A stretch of 64,000 nucleotides of DNA from Bacillus sp. ISL-37 (GTDB lineage: Bacteria > Bacillota > Bacilli > Bacillales > Cytobacillaceae), in NCBI RefSeq assembly GCF_018613315.1, contig NZ_JAGGQL010000003.1:248001-312000 (forward strand). Direction: 5' to 3'. Made by a program: the position numbers and the translations under genes. The notes under the pieces are model-generated. The model had not been told where the DNA came from. It saw only the letters and a program-made list of their open reading frames with translations, and ran no database searches. The stretch's first letter is position 1. Every line of letters starts with the position of its first letter. Positions 34,714-43,323 of the stretch are shown here, piece by piece.

Positions 34714-35728
34714 TGTGGTCACCCCCGTGTGAATCTTCAGTTTCAGATTCTTTATGGTTCATATCTTCATTGTTTTCATGATTAGAACTCTCATTGTTTC
34801 CATCTTTATTTTTGTAATTGTCCTTGTCCTCAAAGATCTTCCCGGGCCAGCCATGTCCTCTATCGTACATTTCTGGATTCGTGTAGTTCTTTGAATGTGG
34901 ATCAGAGTGGTCAACCCATTCAAGGTGTGTGTTTGAGAATGTCTTGCGTCCAAGGTGGGAAGGCTCGAGCATCTTCTCATATTCCTCCAAAGTCATTTTT
35001 GGAGCAGTTTCCTTTACGTCTTGAATCCATTGATCAAAATCTTTTTGTGTCTGGGAAAGCACTTCAAACTCCATGCCCGCATATCCCTGGCCGTTGAAGT
35101 TCGTGTTCTTGCCGACATAAGAACCAGGATTGTCTGCAACCAGATAAAGCTGTGTTTCAGCTTTTGCCATCGTGTACTTCTGTCCCGCCAATGCAGGGAT
35201 CCAGAAGCTTTGCATTGTACCTGCGGAAGTCAGCCTGAAATCAATTGGACGGTCTTCAGGAATATTCACATAGTTGACTGTTTCAATTCCTTGTTCAGGG
35301 TAACTGAAAATCCATTTCCAGTCAGCTGAAGTCACGTTGATGACCAGTGGTTCATCATTCTCATAGCCTTTTGGTACTTCATCTATCGCATAAATTGTTT
35401 TGACCGTTGGGATCGTCAAAGCAACAATGATCAAAATCGGAATCACTGTCCAGATGATTTCCAAAACGGTGCTGCCATGTTCTTCAGGCGGCTCGTAATC
35501 CATATTGTCCTTCTTTTCACGATACTTCCAGACTATGAATCCGAATAGCCCGAAAACAACCACTGTAACAAGTAGCATCAAAGCAATTGAAAAGTTGATT
35601 AACTCAAGAATTTGCCTTGCGATTGGTCCCTCTGGGTTGAATACCACCATATTGTTTTCACAGCCGCTAAGCAACAGCATAGCCATGATCGAGGTGAGGG
35701 AGACCAAAAATAATTTTGATTTCTTCAT
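34703..35728 (-). CDS. qoxA: aa3 menaquinol oxidase subunit II, lipoprotein
   Basis: 341 residues. Lipobox LLSGC near residue 21, two membrane segments, then a cupredoxin-like domain (ADWKWIFSYPEQGIETVN, LTSAGTMQSFWIPALAGQKY). The CuA Cys pair of cytochrome c oxidases is missing, as expected for a quinol oxidase. The last 45 residues are unusually rich in Asn, His, Glu and Asp (ESSNHENNEDMNHKES, ending DHSGH). RBS AAAGGAG before ATG 35728. First gene of qoxABCD; an FNR-type palindrome lies about 115 bp upstream. Confidence 0.94.
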   Translation of the reverse strand: MKKSKLFLVSLTSIMAMLLLSGCENNMVVFNPEGPIARQILELINFSIALMLLVTVVVFGLFGFIVWKYREKKDNMDYEPPEEHGSTVLEIIWTVIPILIIVALTIPTVKTIYAIDEVPKGYENDEPLVINVTSADWKWIFSYPEQGIETVNYVNIPEDRPIDFRLTSAGTMQSFWIPALAGQKYTMAKAETQLYLVADNPGSYVGKNTNFNGQGYAGMEFEVLSQTQKDFDQWIQDVKETAPKMTLEEYEKMLEPSHLGRKTFSNTHLEWVDHSDPHSKNYTNPEMYDRGHGWPGKIFEDKDNYKNKDGNNESSNHENNEDMNHKESETEDSHGGDHSGH

Positions 35729-35841
35729 CACTGCAGCTCCTTTCAAATATCAACCTTGTTCATTCTATCACAAACTTATGTTCATTTGTTCACAAAGATT
35801 TCGAAATTACTCCAGAAATGAACGGTAAGTTGTGGCAAAAG

Positions 35842-35859
35842 GTGTGATAAATATCACAC
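35842..35859. promoter_or_regulatory. FNR/CRP-type palindrome upstream of qoxA
   Basis: GTGTGATAAATATCACAC is an inverted repeat with 8-bp perfect arms and fits TGTGA-N6-TCACA. Its position in the qoxA leader region suggests oxygen- or redox-linked control. Confidence 0.55.
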
Positions 35860-35975
35860 TGCTTTATTTGTAATCATTCTAACATGCAAATTGTTACGAT
35901 TTTGATGACAAATGTGAACAAATTATGAAAACAAAAATTGTCAACTTAGTGAATTAAAAATATATTCTATTGACG

Positions 35976-36010
35976 AAAAAGCAGGGCCCTCAAATTGAGG
36001 CCCTGCTTCG
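35976..36010 (-). terminator. terminator after small zinc-ribbon gene
   Basis: Minus-strand arms AAGCAGGGCCTC and GAGGGCCCTGCTT with T5. Confidence 0.8.
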
Positions 36011-36015
36011 TAAGA

Positions 36016-36180
36016 TTATGATACTTTATTTCTTTCAATATATGTTTCCAATGCTGGATGAAATTCTTTTTCATAATGGCCAGCCGGACAAGCCTTAATT
36101 ACGATCGCCTTACATGAAGGATGATCTTTTACTTCCAGCGCCGTCTTACAACGCGGGCATTTTTCAACAAAAAGATTCAT
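36016..36180 (-). CDS. 54-aa zinc-ribbon-like protein
   Basis: ATG with a strong RBS (GGAGGG). The product begins MNLFVEKCPRCKTALEV and has further Cys in PSCKAIVIKACPAGH, giving CxxC plus C-x7-C, a likely zinc site. It ends in a short helix. It has its own terminator, so the gene is well supported; function unknown. Confidence 0.65.
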   Translation of the reverse strand: MNLFVEKCPRCKTALEVKDHPSCKAIVIKACPAGHYEKEFHPALETYIERNKVS

Positions 36181-36338
36181 TTCAATATCCCTCCAATAAT
36201 TCCTATGAGTTTAGTATGAATTAAATTCAATGTAATTTCAATGGTTAATAAGACCAATTGTGATAAGATAATTGAAGAGAAAATTCATATTCCAATATTA
36301 TTAGAGAAATCGATTTACATACTAAATGGGGTGTATTT

Positions 36339-37232
36339 ATGTTAAAGGAGAACTTATCAGGCAAGACAATTATTATCACTGGAGCCAATAGCGGGATCGG
36401 CTATGAGGCGGCAAAGAAACTCTCAGGAAAGGGGGCACATGTCATTCTCGCAGTGAGAAATGAGGAAAAGGGCAAGGTTGCTGTTGACTCTATTGTGCAA
36501 GGAAATCGTGAAGCATCAGTAGAAATGATGAAGCTGGATTTAGCAGACCTCGCAAGTGTCCGCAATTTCACTTCAGCTTTTATGGAAAAATACAGCTCCC
36601 TGGACATACTGATCAATAACGCTGGAGTCATGATCCCTCCATATGGCAAGACGAAGGATGGATTCGAGCTTCAATTCGGAAGCAATCACCTCGGCCACTT
36701 TGCGTTGACAGGCCTTTTACTGCCGCTTCTGAAAAAGACCCCTGGATCCCGGGTAGTCACTTTAAGCAGTATCGCTCATCGGGGAGCTTCGATTGATTTT
36801 GATAATCTGGACGGCTCAAAAGGATACAAAGCAATGAAGTTTTATGGACAGAGCAAGCTTGCAAACCTGTTATTTGCTAGGGAACTTGACAATCGTTTTA
36901 AACAGCATGGAATCGAAACAATCAGCGTCGCCTGCCACCCTGGTATTTCCAATACGAATTTATTCAACTTAGGGAAAGGTGAAACGCCTAAATATATGAA
37001 AGGATTGATGAAATTTTTTTCACAGCCCGCAGAAATGGGCGCTCTTCCAACCATCTACGCTGCAGCGGATGACAGCTTGGCCGGCGGTGAATACATTGGT
37101 CCGGACGGGAGGGGGAACAGAAAAGGATATCCTGCGATTGAGATTCCTGCACCTGGAGTTTTTAATGAAGAAACAATGACAAGATTATGGACCGAATCGG
37201 AGGAATTAACGGGAGTATACTTTGATTTTTAG
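36339..37232 (+). CDS. SDR family oxidoreductase (retinol-dehydrogenase-like)
   Basis: 297 residues. TGANSGIGYEAA cofactor loop, LDLADLASV, NNAGVMIPP, catalytic Ser in TLSSIAHRG and YGQSK with Tyr and Lys. LAVRNEEKG after strand 2 with Arg suggests NADP(H). This longer SDR type acts on lipophilic alcohols or aldehydes; substrate unknown here. The stop lies in a terminator. It is separate from the convergent zinc-ribbon gene. Confidence 0.85.
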   Translation: MLKENLSGKTIIITGANSGIGYEAAKKLSGKGAHVILAVRNEEKGKVAVDSIVQGNREASVEMMKLDLADLASVRNFTSAFMEKYSSLDILINNAGVMIPPYGKTKDGFELQFGSNHLGHFALTGLLLPLLKKTPGSRVVTLSSIAHRGASIDFDNLDGSKGYKAMKFYGQSKLANLLFARELDNRFKQHGIETISVACHPGISNTNLFNLGKGETPKYMKGLMKFFSQPAEMGALPTIYAAADDSLAGGEYIGPDGRGNRKGYPAIEIPAPGVFNEETMTRLWTESEELTGVYFDF

Positions 37233-37260
37233 AGACTCGTTCCTAGAGTCTCTTTCTCCC
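37231..37260 (+). terminator. terminator after SDR
   Basis: Arms AGAGACTC and GAGTCTCT followed by TTCTCC; overlaps the stop codon. Confidence 0.65.
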
Positions 37261-37353
37261 TATATTAATATATTAAAATAATAAAGCGTTTGTAAGCGAT
37301 TACATTCTGTTGTTCTTCAGTCTTTTAAAAGTTAATAAAGAATAGTTCATATA

Positions 37354-37371
37354 TTGTTCAACATTTCACAA
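37354..37371. promoter_or_regulatory. Rex-like operator (imperfect)
   Basis: TTGTTCAACATTTCACAA resembles the Rex consensus TTGTGAAATATTTCACAA, with one weak half. It lies before the 75-aa gene. Confidence 0.4.
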
Positions 37372-37428
37372 ACTATTATTCTGTTTATGTGATAATCTTT
37401 AATTAGAAAAGGAAAAGGAGTGATCAAA

Positions 37429-37656
37429 ATGATGTATTGCGAATTTAAACCCTTCTCAACCGATACAGAGACATACACCCAGGAAATGCTCGAAGAAGTC
37501 ATTGGTGATGAATTTGAGGCGATGATGTTTAAAGATGATAAAGAAATACCAGCATACATCTGGACAGTAAACTTCGTGGTCATAGTGAAGAGAAGTACAA
37601 AGTTTGTAACAGACATTAGCTTTGAAAAAATACCAAGAAATCCAGTTTGTGAGTAA
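37429..37656 (+). CDS. hypothetical protein, 75 aa
   Basis: A small acidic protein beginning MMYCEFKPFSTDTETYTQEM; no domain recognised. RBS AAAAGGAG eight bases before the ATG at 37429. It lies between two Rex-like sites, directly upstream of adhE, so it may share NADH-responsive control. No terminator separates it from adhE. Confidence 0.5.
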   Translation: MMYCEFKPFSTDTETYTQEMLEEVIGDEFEAMMFKDDKEIPAYIWTVNFVVIVKRSTKFVTDISFEKIPRNPVCE

Positions 37657-37675
37657 ATTATTTTTTTGAACAATC

Positions 37676-37693
37676 ATGTGAAAACATTCACAA
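37676..37693. promoter_or_regulatory. Rex-type operator for adhE
   Basis: ATGTGAAAACATTCACAA; the core TGTGAAAACATTCACA is a perfect 6-4-6 palindrome and fits the Rex consensus. It lies 70 bp before the adhE start, so repression at low NADH/NAD ratio is expected. Confidence 0.65.
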
Positions 37694-37763
37694 ATTGAAA
37701 CTAACAACATATGAACTACATAAATACAGCAGTCATCACTAAAACAATAAGGAGGTCCTGAAG

Positions 37764-40367
37764 ATGGGGACAATTGAGAAAGTGGTAAAGGAACAATCAT
37801 CTGTTACGAAAATGGTTGATGGTCTATTGGATAAAGGGATAAAAGCATTAACACAAATGCGTGAGCTGGATCAAGAAGCTGTAAATAAAATCGTAAAGGA
37901 AATGGCGCTGGCAGGACTTGATCAGCATATGCCACTCGCAAAAATGGCGGTTGAAGAAACAAAACGCGGTGTTTATGAAGATAAGATCATCAAGAACATG
38001 TTTGCTACTGAATATGTTTACCACAATATCAAATATGATAAAACGGCTGGGATCATCGACGAAAATGAGCATGAAGGCATGATTACGATTGCTGAGCCAG
38101 TTGGTGTGATTGCTGGCGTAACCCCGGTGACGAATCCAACCTCGACAACCATGTTCAAAGCGTTGATCTCGATCAAGACAAGAAACCCAATCATATTCGC
38201 TTTCCATCCATCTGCGCAAAAATGCAGCAGTGAGGCGGCGAGAATTCTCCGCGACGCAGCTGTTAAAGCAGGTGCACCGGAAGATTGTATCCAGTGGATT
38301 GAAAAACCATCACTTGAAGCGACACAAGCTTTAATGAACCATTCGAAAATTTCGATGATTTTAGCTACTGGCGGTGCCGGTATGGTAAAATCCGCCTACA
38401 GTTCAGGAAAGCCGGCACTAGGTGTTGGTCCTGGAAATGTACCTTGCTATATTGAACGAACTGCAATTGTAAAACGGGCAGTCAATGACCTGATTTTATC
38501 CAAAACATTCGATAACGGAATGATCTGCGCTTCTGAACAGGCGGTCATCATTGATAAAGAAATTTACCATGATGTAAAAACAGAAATGATCGCGAATAGC
38601 TGCTACTTTTTGAACGAGGAAGAAAGAACGAAAGTCGAGAAGCTTGTCATCAATGAACAATCATGCGCTGTTAATGCTGATATAGTGGGCGTGTCAGCTC
38701 ATAAAATTGCTGAAATGGCTGGTGTGTCAGTACCTGAGGAGACGAAAATCCTTGTTGCTGAGCTGAAAGGCGTGGGTGCTCAATATCCACTTTCCCGTGA
38801 AAAACTTAGCCCTGTGTTAGCTTGCTATAAAGTGAATGGAACAGAGGAAGGATTTAAGCGCGCAGAAGAGATGCTTGAATTCGGAGGGCTTGGCCACTCT
38901 GCTGTCATCCATTCAACAAATGATGAAGTGATTAAAGCATATGGCTTAAGAATGAAGGCAGGACGCGTCATTGTAAACGCACCGTCTTCCCAGGGCGCTA
39001 TTGGAGATATCTATAATGCCTACCTGCCTTCTCTGACACTTGGCTGCGGAACTTACGGCGGGAACTCCGTGTCTACCAACGTAGGTGCGATCAATTTGAT
39101 CAATGTTAAAAAAGTCGCGAGAAGGAATGTGAATATGCAGTGGTTTAAGGTGCCAGCAAAAATATACTTTGAAAAGAATTCAACACAGTATCTTGCGAAA
39201 ATGCCGAAAATCTCAAAGGCATTCATCGTCACTGATCCTGGTATGGTGAAGCTAGGATATGTTGACAAAGTTCTCTATCATTTAAGAAAGCGTCCGGATT
39301 ACGTACACTGTGAAATCTTCTCTGATGTAGAACCAGATCCATCAATTGAGACCGTGATGAAAGGCGCAGAAATGATGGCTAGCTTCCAGCCGGATGTCAT
39401 TATTGCGCTAGGTGGCGGCTCGGCAATGGACGCAGCAAAAGGCATGTGGCTGTTCTATGAATACCCGGATGCAGACTTCCATGGCTTGAAGCAGAAGTTC
39501 CTTGATATCCGCAAGCGGATTGTCAAATATCCGCAGCTAGGCCGCAAAGCTCAATTTGTAGCGATTCCGACAACATCAGGTACAGGTTCAGAAGTGACAT
39601 CCTTCTCGGTCATTACTGATAAAAAAGCGAACATCAAATATCCGCTCGCAGACTATGAGTTGACTCCAGACGTGGCTATTGTTGATCCGCAGTTTGTGAT
39701 GACGGTGCCAAAACATATTACTGCTGATACTGGAATGGACGTATTGACACATGCCATTGAAGCGTATGTCAGCTGTATGGCAAATGACTATACAGATGGT
39801 CTTGCCATCAAAGCGATCCAGCTTGTGTTTGAATATCTGCCAAGAGCGTATCGAAATGGCCAGGATGAGGTGGCACGCGAGAAGGTGCATAATGCGTCCA
39901 CGATTGCAGGTATGGCGTTTGCCAATGCTTTCCTTGGAATCAACCATAGTCTGGCGCATAAGCTTGGTGCGGAATTTCATATCGCCCACGGCCGCTCGAA
40001 TACCATCTTGATGCCGCATGTTATCCGTTATAACGCGACAAAACCAAAGAAATTTACCGCTTTCCCTAAGTATGAAAGTTTCGTCGCCGACCAGCGCTAC
40101 GCAGAAATCGCACGCATACTCGGACTGCCGTGCCGTACCACTGAAGAAGGTGTTGAAAGCCTTGTCCAGGCGATTATCAAATTGGCGAGGGAAATGGATA
40201 TTCCAATGAGCATCGAAGCCAACGGTGTTGATAAAGCCGAATTTGAAGCAAAGGTTGAGCAGCTTGCAGACCGGGCTTTCGAAGACCAGTGCACAACAGC
40301 CAACCCTAAGCTACCATTAGTATCAGAACTGGCAGAAATCTATCGATTGGCTTTTAAGGGAGTTTAA
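37764..40367 (+). CDS. adhE: bifunctional acetaldehyde-CoA / alcohol dehydrogenase
   Basis: 867 residues, the full length of AdhE. It reduces acetyl-CoA to acetaldehyde and then ethanol with NADH, regenerating NAD in fermentation. The N-terminal ALDH half (about 1-440) has ITIAEPVGVIAGVTPVTNPT and the catalytic Cys in FDNGMICASEQ. The C-terminal iron ADH half (about 450-867) has ALGGGSAMDAAKGMW, AIPTTSGTGSEVT and the iron ligands in DVLTHAIEAY, GINHSLAHKLGAEFHI and AHGRSN. RBS AAGGAGG. Rex-type operators upstream suggest induction when NADH accumulates; a terminator follows. Confidence 0.96.
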   Translation: MGTIEKVVKEQSSVTKMVDGLLDKGIKALTQMRELDQEAVNKIVKEMALAGLDQHMPLAKMAVEETKRGVYEDKIIKNMFATEYVYHNIKYDKTAGIIDENEHEGMITIAEPVGVIAGVTPVTNPTSTTMFKALISIKTRNPIIFAFHPSAQKCSSEAARILRDAAVKAGAPEDCIQWIEKPSLEATQALMNHSKISMILATGGAGMVKSAYSSGKPALGVGPGNVPCYIERTAIVKRAVNDLILSKTFDNGMICASEQAVIIDKEIYHDVKTEMIANSCYFLNEEERTKVEKLVINEQSCAVNADIVGVSAHKIAEMAGVSVPEETKILVAELKGVGAQYPLSREKLSPVLACYKVNGTEEGFKRAEEMLEFGGLGHSAVIHSTNDEVIKAYGLRMKAGRVIVNAPSSQGAIGDIYNAYLPSLTLGCGTYGGNSVSTNVGAINLINVKKVARRNVNMQWFKVPAKIYFEKNSTQYLAKMPKISKAFIVTDPGMVKLGYVDKVLYHLRKRPDYVHCEIFSDVEPDPSIETVMKGAEMMASFQPDVIIALGGGSAMDAAKGMWLFYEYPDADFHGLKQKFLDIRKRIVKYPQLGRKAQFVAIPTTSGTGSEVTSFSVITDKKANIKYPLADYELTPDVAIVDPQFVMTVPKHITADTGMDVLTHAIEAYVSCMANDYTDGLAIKAIQLVFEYLPRAYRNGQDEVAREKVHNASTIAGMAFANAFLGINHSLAHKLGAEFHIAHGRSNTILMPHVIRYNATKPKKFTAFPKYESFVADQRYAEIARILGLPCRTTEEGVESLVQAIIKLAREMDIPMSIEANGVDKAEFEAKVEQLADRAFEDQCTTANPKLPLVSELAEIYRLAFKGV

Positions 40368-40375
40368 TAGACAGA

Positions 40376-40409
40376 GAGGATGGAATCTTTAGGTTCCATC
40401 CTCTTTTAT
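40376..40409 (+). terminator. terminator after adhE
   Basis: Arms GAGGATGGAA and TTCCATCCTC with TTTT. Confidence 0.8.
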
Positions 40410-40518
40410 AAGTAACTTGACCTACTTCGGTAAGGATTGGTTTAAAAATTGTTCTATTTACCTAGTAAAAATAGTAATAAATTAACTAGTTAGTATTTTT
40501 AGAATATTATATTATTTA

Positions 40519-40547
40519 TCCCGGATAACTATTTTACTAATCCGGGA
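40519..40547 (+). promoter_or_regulatory. hairpin that overlaps the RBS of the M28 peptidase
   Basis: Perfect 8-bp arms TCCCGGAT and ATCCGGGA around a 13-nt loop. The 3' arm contains the GGGA of the Shine-Dalgarno GGGAGGT (40544-40550), so folding would hide part of the ribosome binding site. Confidence 0.55.
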
Positions 40548-40554
40548 GGTAATT

Positions 40555-41958
40555 ATGAAGAAGAAGCCTTATCTATCATTCGCATTAGCAGCAGGTCTGG
40601 CAGTTAGCACATTAGGAGCGCAGGCCAGTTATGCTCAGCCGGCAGAAACTCCTAAACAGGTGCAGCCATTCAATGTATTTGACAACAAGGTACTGGACAA
40701 AATCAATGTTGAAAATATGTACAACAACATTGAATATCTATCAAGAACGCCTCGTGTTGCCGGTACAGAAGCCGAACACAATGCGATTCAGTATGTCAAA
40801 GAGCAATTCGAGTCATACGGTTATGAAACAGAGCTTCAGGAATTTACTTTCTATGGTTACACAGCACCGCACACAGTAGAGCTGGAAGTAGACGGTTATT
40901 CAGGTGAAATCAAGCCGAAATCCTTTACATATGGACTGGATGGAAGTGTTTCAGGTGAACTGGTCTATGCTGGATTAGGACAAGCAGGGGATTTTGAAGG
41001 AAAAGATGTTAGCGGCAAAATCGCTTTGATTCAGCGTGGTGCAATTTCATTTGCTGATAAAGTCCTGAATGCAGCAGCAAACGGTGCAGCTGGAGTCATT
41101 ATTTTTAACAATGCAGCAGGGGACCTTAACGGAACATTTGGTTCACCGAATGATGCTTATGTACCGGCTGTCGCCATTACCCAGGAAGTTGGACAAGCTT
41201 TGGTGACACAGTTGAACAATGGTGAAACTCTAACAGGATCGATTAACATTGAGGGTGCAGATGCAGGAATGAGGACTTCATATAATGTCATCGCCACGAA
41301 AGCACCTACTAATAAAAATAAAGCAAAAGACGGAATCGTCGCATTGGGTGCCCATCACGATTCAGTTCCAGGTGCCCCTGGTGCAAACGACGATGCATCA
41401 GGTACAGCGATGACGCTCGAGCTCGCCCGCGTCATGAAGGATTTGCCGACAAATATGGAAATGCGCTTTATTACTTTTGGAGCCGAGGAACTTGGATTGA
41501 TTGGTTCACGTTATTATGTCAGCCAGCTTTCTGAGGAGGAAAAGGATCGCTTCGTAGGCTACTTTAATATGGATATGGTAGGAAGCCGGGATGCAGGTGA
41601 TTTGGTCATCAATACGCCGGACGGCAACGAAAACATTGTTTCCCAAACTGCTCAAGCTTCCAGTGCACGCTTAAATGGAGAACCAACTCCGATACAGCCA
41701 GGCGGTAGCAGTGACCACGTATCGTTCTTTGAAGGCGGAATCGCATCAGGCTCATTTATCCATAGACCTTTAGAGCCATGGTACCATACACCAGAAGATA
41801 CAATTGATAAAATTAGCAAAGAAAAACTGCAGGATGTAGCGGAGATCATTGGCACAGCAGTCTATGATATTGTTCGTCCAGAGAATCAGGGGCCAAAGGC
41901 AAATAGAGGAACAGAACAAAAAGTACCTCACCTATATTACGAAGAAGAAATTAAATAA
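40555..41958 (+). CDS. secreted M28 aminopeptidase with PA domain
   Basis: 467 residues, of the YwaD/aminopeptidase Y type. Signal peptide MKKKPYLSFALAAGLAVSTL with a likely AQA or SYA cleavage. A PA insert (about 130-240, GKIALIQRGAISFADKV) precedes the zinc domain: ALGAHHDSVPGAPGANDDASG gives the His and bridging Asp, FGAEELGLIGSRYY the catalytic Glu pair, MDMVGS the Asp, and FIHRPLEPWYHTPEDT the last His. It removes N-terminal residues from peptides outside the cell, which fits the secreted S8 protease nearby. Translation may be regulated by the hairpin over its RBS. Confidence 0.9.
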   Translation: MKKKPYLSFALAAGLAVSTLGAQASYAQPAETPKQVQPFNVFDNKVLDKINVENMYNNIEYLSRTPRVAGTEAEHNAIQYVKEQFESYGYETELQEFTFYGYTAPHTVELEVDGYSGEIKPKSFTYGLDGSVSGELVYAGLGQAGDFEGKDVSGKIALIQRGAISFADKVLNAAANGAAGVIIFNNAAGDLNGTFGSPNDAYVPAVAITQEVGQALVTQLNNGETLTGSINIEGADAGMRTSYNVIATKAPTNKNKAKDGIVALGAHHDSVPGAPGANDDASGTAMTLELARVMKDLPTNMEMRFITFGAEELGLIGSRYYVSQLSEEEKDRFVGYFNMDMVGSRDAGDLVINTPDGNENIVSQTAQASSARLNGEPTPIQPGGSSDHVSFFEGGIASGSFIHRPLEPWYHTPEDTIDKISKEKLQDVAEIIGTAVYDIVRPENQGPKANRGTEQKVPHLYYEEEIK

Positions 41959-42059
41959 TTTTTCATCGCCAACGATTATTTTCCAAGGATCTTACTAGCC
42001 AAAAAAAGCAAAATTAGGGTTTCGGGAGTATAAGTGGGGACCATAATGACATACATGAT

Positions 42060-42182
42060 ATGATCTCGAGACTTACCCAAAGAAATATAGCTGAAATTTT
42101 TGAAGATACACGCCAAGCTGAGCAACCGGATTGGCTCGGAAATATTGTGAAATCCCAACAGGTACATCTCGAACAAGAATGA
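42060..42182 (+). CDS. possible 40-aa protein
   Basis: Reads MISRLTQRNIAEIFEDTRQA onward, with codon use and composition of a real protein, and stops at a terminator. The frame stays open for 14 codons upstream (GDHNDIHD before the Met), and the best RBS-like sequence (GTGGGGA) is about 20 bases from the ATG, so the start is uncertain and it could be a gene remnant. Confidence 0.35.
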   Translation: MISRLTQRNIAEIFEDTRQAEQPDWLGNIVKSQQVHLEQE

Positions 42183-42218
42183 AGAGGCCTTACGCTAAGA
42201 AAGCGGGGCCTCTTTTTA
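42183..42218. terminator. terminator
   Basis: Arms AGAGGCC and GGCCTCT with T5 on the plus strand; lies between the small ORF and the convergent DUF421 gene. Confidence 0.65.
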
Positions 42219-42914
42219 ATGCAAAACGTCATCTCTTTTATCAATATATAGTTTTCCATCAGTCTGAACTTCTGCGAAGAAAACATCATCCACTGATTGA
42301 ACTCCAGCCTGTTGCAGTTGATCGTTAAGCCAGTTTTGATCCTTATTCATTTTGTTCAGATTTCTCAGATTGACCTTTCCGTCAGCTACCAACTCTGTAG
42401 AAAGAGGAACGAAATTCCCTTGTGACATAGCGATATTCAAATCGCTTTTCGTAACCGTTTGTTTGCTTTCTTTTTTCATGATTGAAAGCTTCCCATCTGT
42501 TTCAAAAATTGCATAATCAACATCGCTCATAGAAAAAATGTTCTTTTCCCTGAGCATGGCTTGAAGTGAGTCTGTATCAAGCCGTGTCTGCCTTAGAGCA
42601 TCTTCCATGATTTTTCCTTTTTTTATCACGATGACCGGGTCACCCATTAGCAGCTTCCTGGCTTTTTTAGATTTTATGTGTATTTGGTCAGTTAAAACGG
42701 TAAAAGCGGCCCAACCTAGTAAAGCAATCATTCCATTTAAAATACTTACACTTGGATTGACAACAAGTGCTGCTGCTATTGAACCAAACGCAATAGCAGA
42801 CACAAGGTTAAAGAATGTCATTTGACTGATTTCTTTTCTGCCGGACCATCTTGCCATTGAAAATAACACTATAAATCCAATTGCGATTCTAAGTACTAAT
42901 TCTAACTGATTCAT
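42216..42914 (-). CDS. DUF421 membrane protein (YetF/YcaP family)
   Basis: 232 residues. Three membrane segments in the first 85 residues (FIVLFSMARWSGRKEISQMT is the family signature), then two soluble YetF-type subdomains: about 95-160 (GDPVIVIKKGKIMEDALRQT) and 165-232 (FVPLSTELVADGKVNLRNL, ending with DDVFFAEVQTDGKLYID). Family members are linked to spore or stress envelope functions, but the role is not defined. RBS AAGGGGGGG. Confidence 0.88.
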   Translation of the reverse strand: MNQLELVLRIAIGFIVLFSMARWSGRKEISQMTFFNLVSAIAFGSIAAALVVNPSVSILNGMIALLGWAAFTVLTDQIHIKSKKARKLLMGDPVIVIKKGKIMEDALRQTRLDTDSLQAMLREKNIFSMSDVDYAIFETDGKLSIMKKESKQTVTKSDLNIAMSQGNFVPLSTELVADGKVNLRNLNKMNKDQNWLNDQLQQAGVQSVDDVFFAEVQTDGKLYIDKRDDVLH

Positions 42915-43075
42915 TTTTACCCCCCCTTATCATTAATCACGTTAATTATTTGCGTGTAGGAGGGATAATATTCTAAGTGACAGGCGAACCAATTCGATCA
43001 GAGTGGGAGAGCTGAATATAGATAGGTCAGATGAAGTTTTTTAGATGGGAGAGGGAAGAGGTTATGGAGACAAAA

Positions 43076-43106
43076 TAAAAAGAAGGTCCCATAGGAACCT
43101 TCTTCT
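43076..43106 (-). terminator. terminator after csp
   Basis: Minus-strand arms AAGAAGGTT and GACCTTCTT with T5. Confidence 0.75.
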
Positions 43107-43122
43107 TTAAACAAAACTAATA

Positions 43123-43323
43123 TTATAGTTTTGATACGTTAGCAGCTTGTGGTCCGCGAGCGCCTTGCTCAACGTCGAAAGATACTTTTTGACCTTCGTC
43201 TAATGATTTGAAACCTTCAGATTGGATAGCAGAGAAGTGTACGAATACGTCGTCTCCACCTTCGCGCTCGATGAATCCAAAACCTTTTTCTGCGTTAAAC
43301 CATTTTACTGTACCTTGTTCCAT
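43123..43323 (-). CDS. CspA-family cold-shock protein
   Basis: 66 residues, a single OB-fold cold-shock domain. RNP1 KGFGFIE and RNP2 VFVHFSAI are intact, and [15 protein letters not shown] is the family N-terminus. It binds single-stranded RNA and DNA and acts as an RNA chaperone. RBS GGGAGG. The long AT-rich leader upstream is typical of csp genes. Confidence 0.96.
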   Translation of the reverse strand: MEQGTVKWFNAEKGFGFIEREGGDDVFVHFSAIQSEGFKSLDEGQKVSFDVEQGARGPQAANVSKL

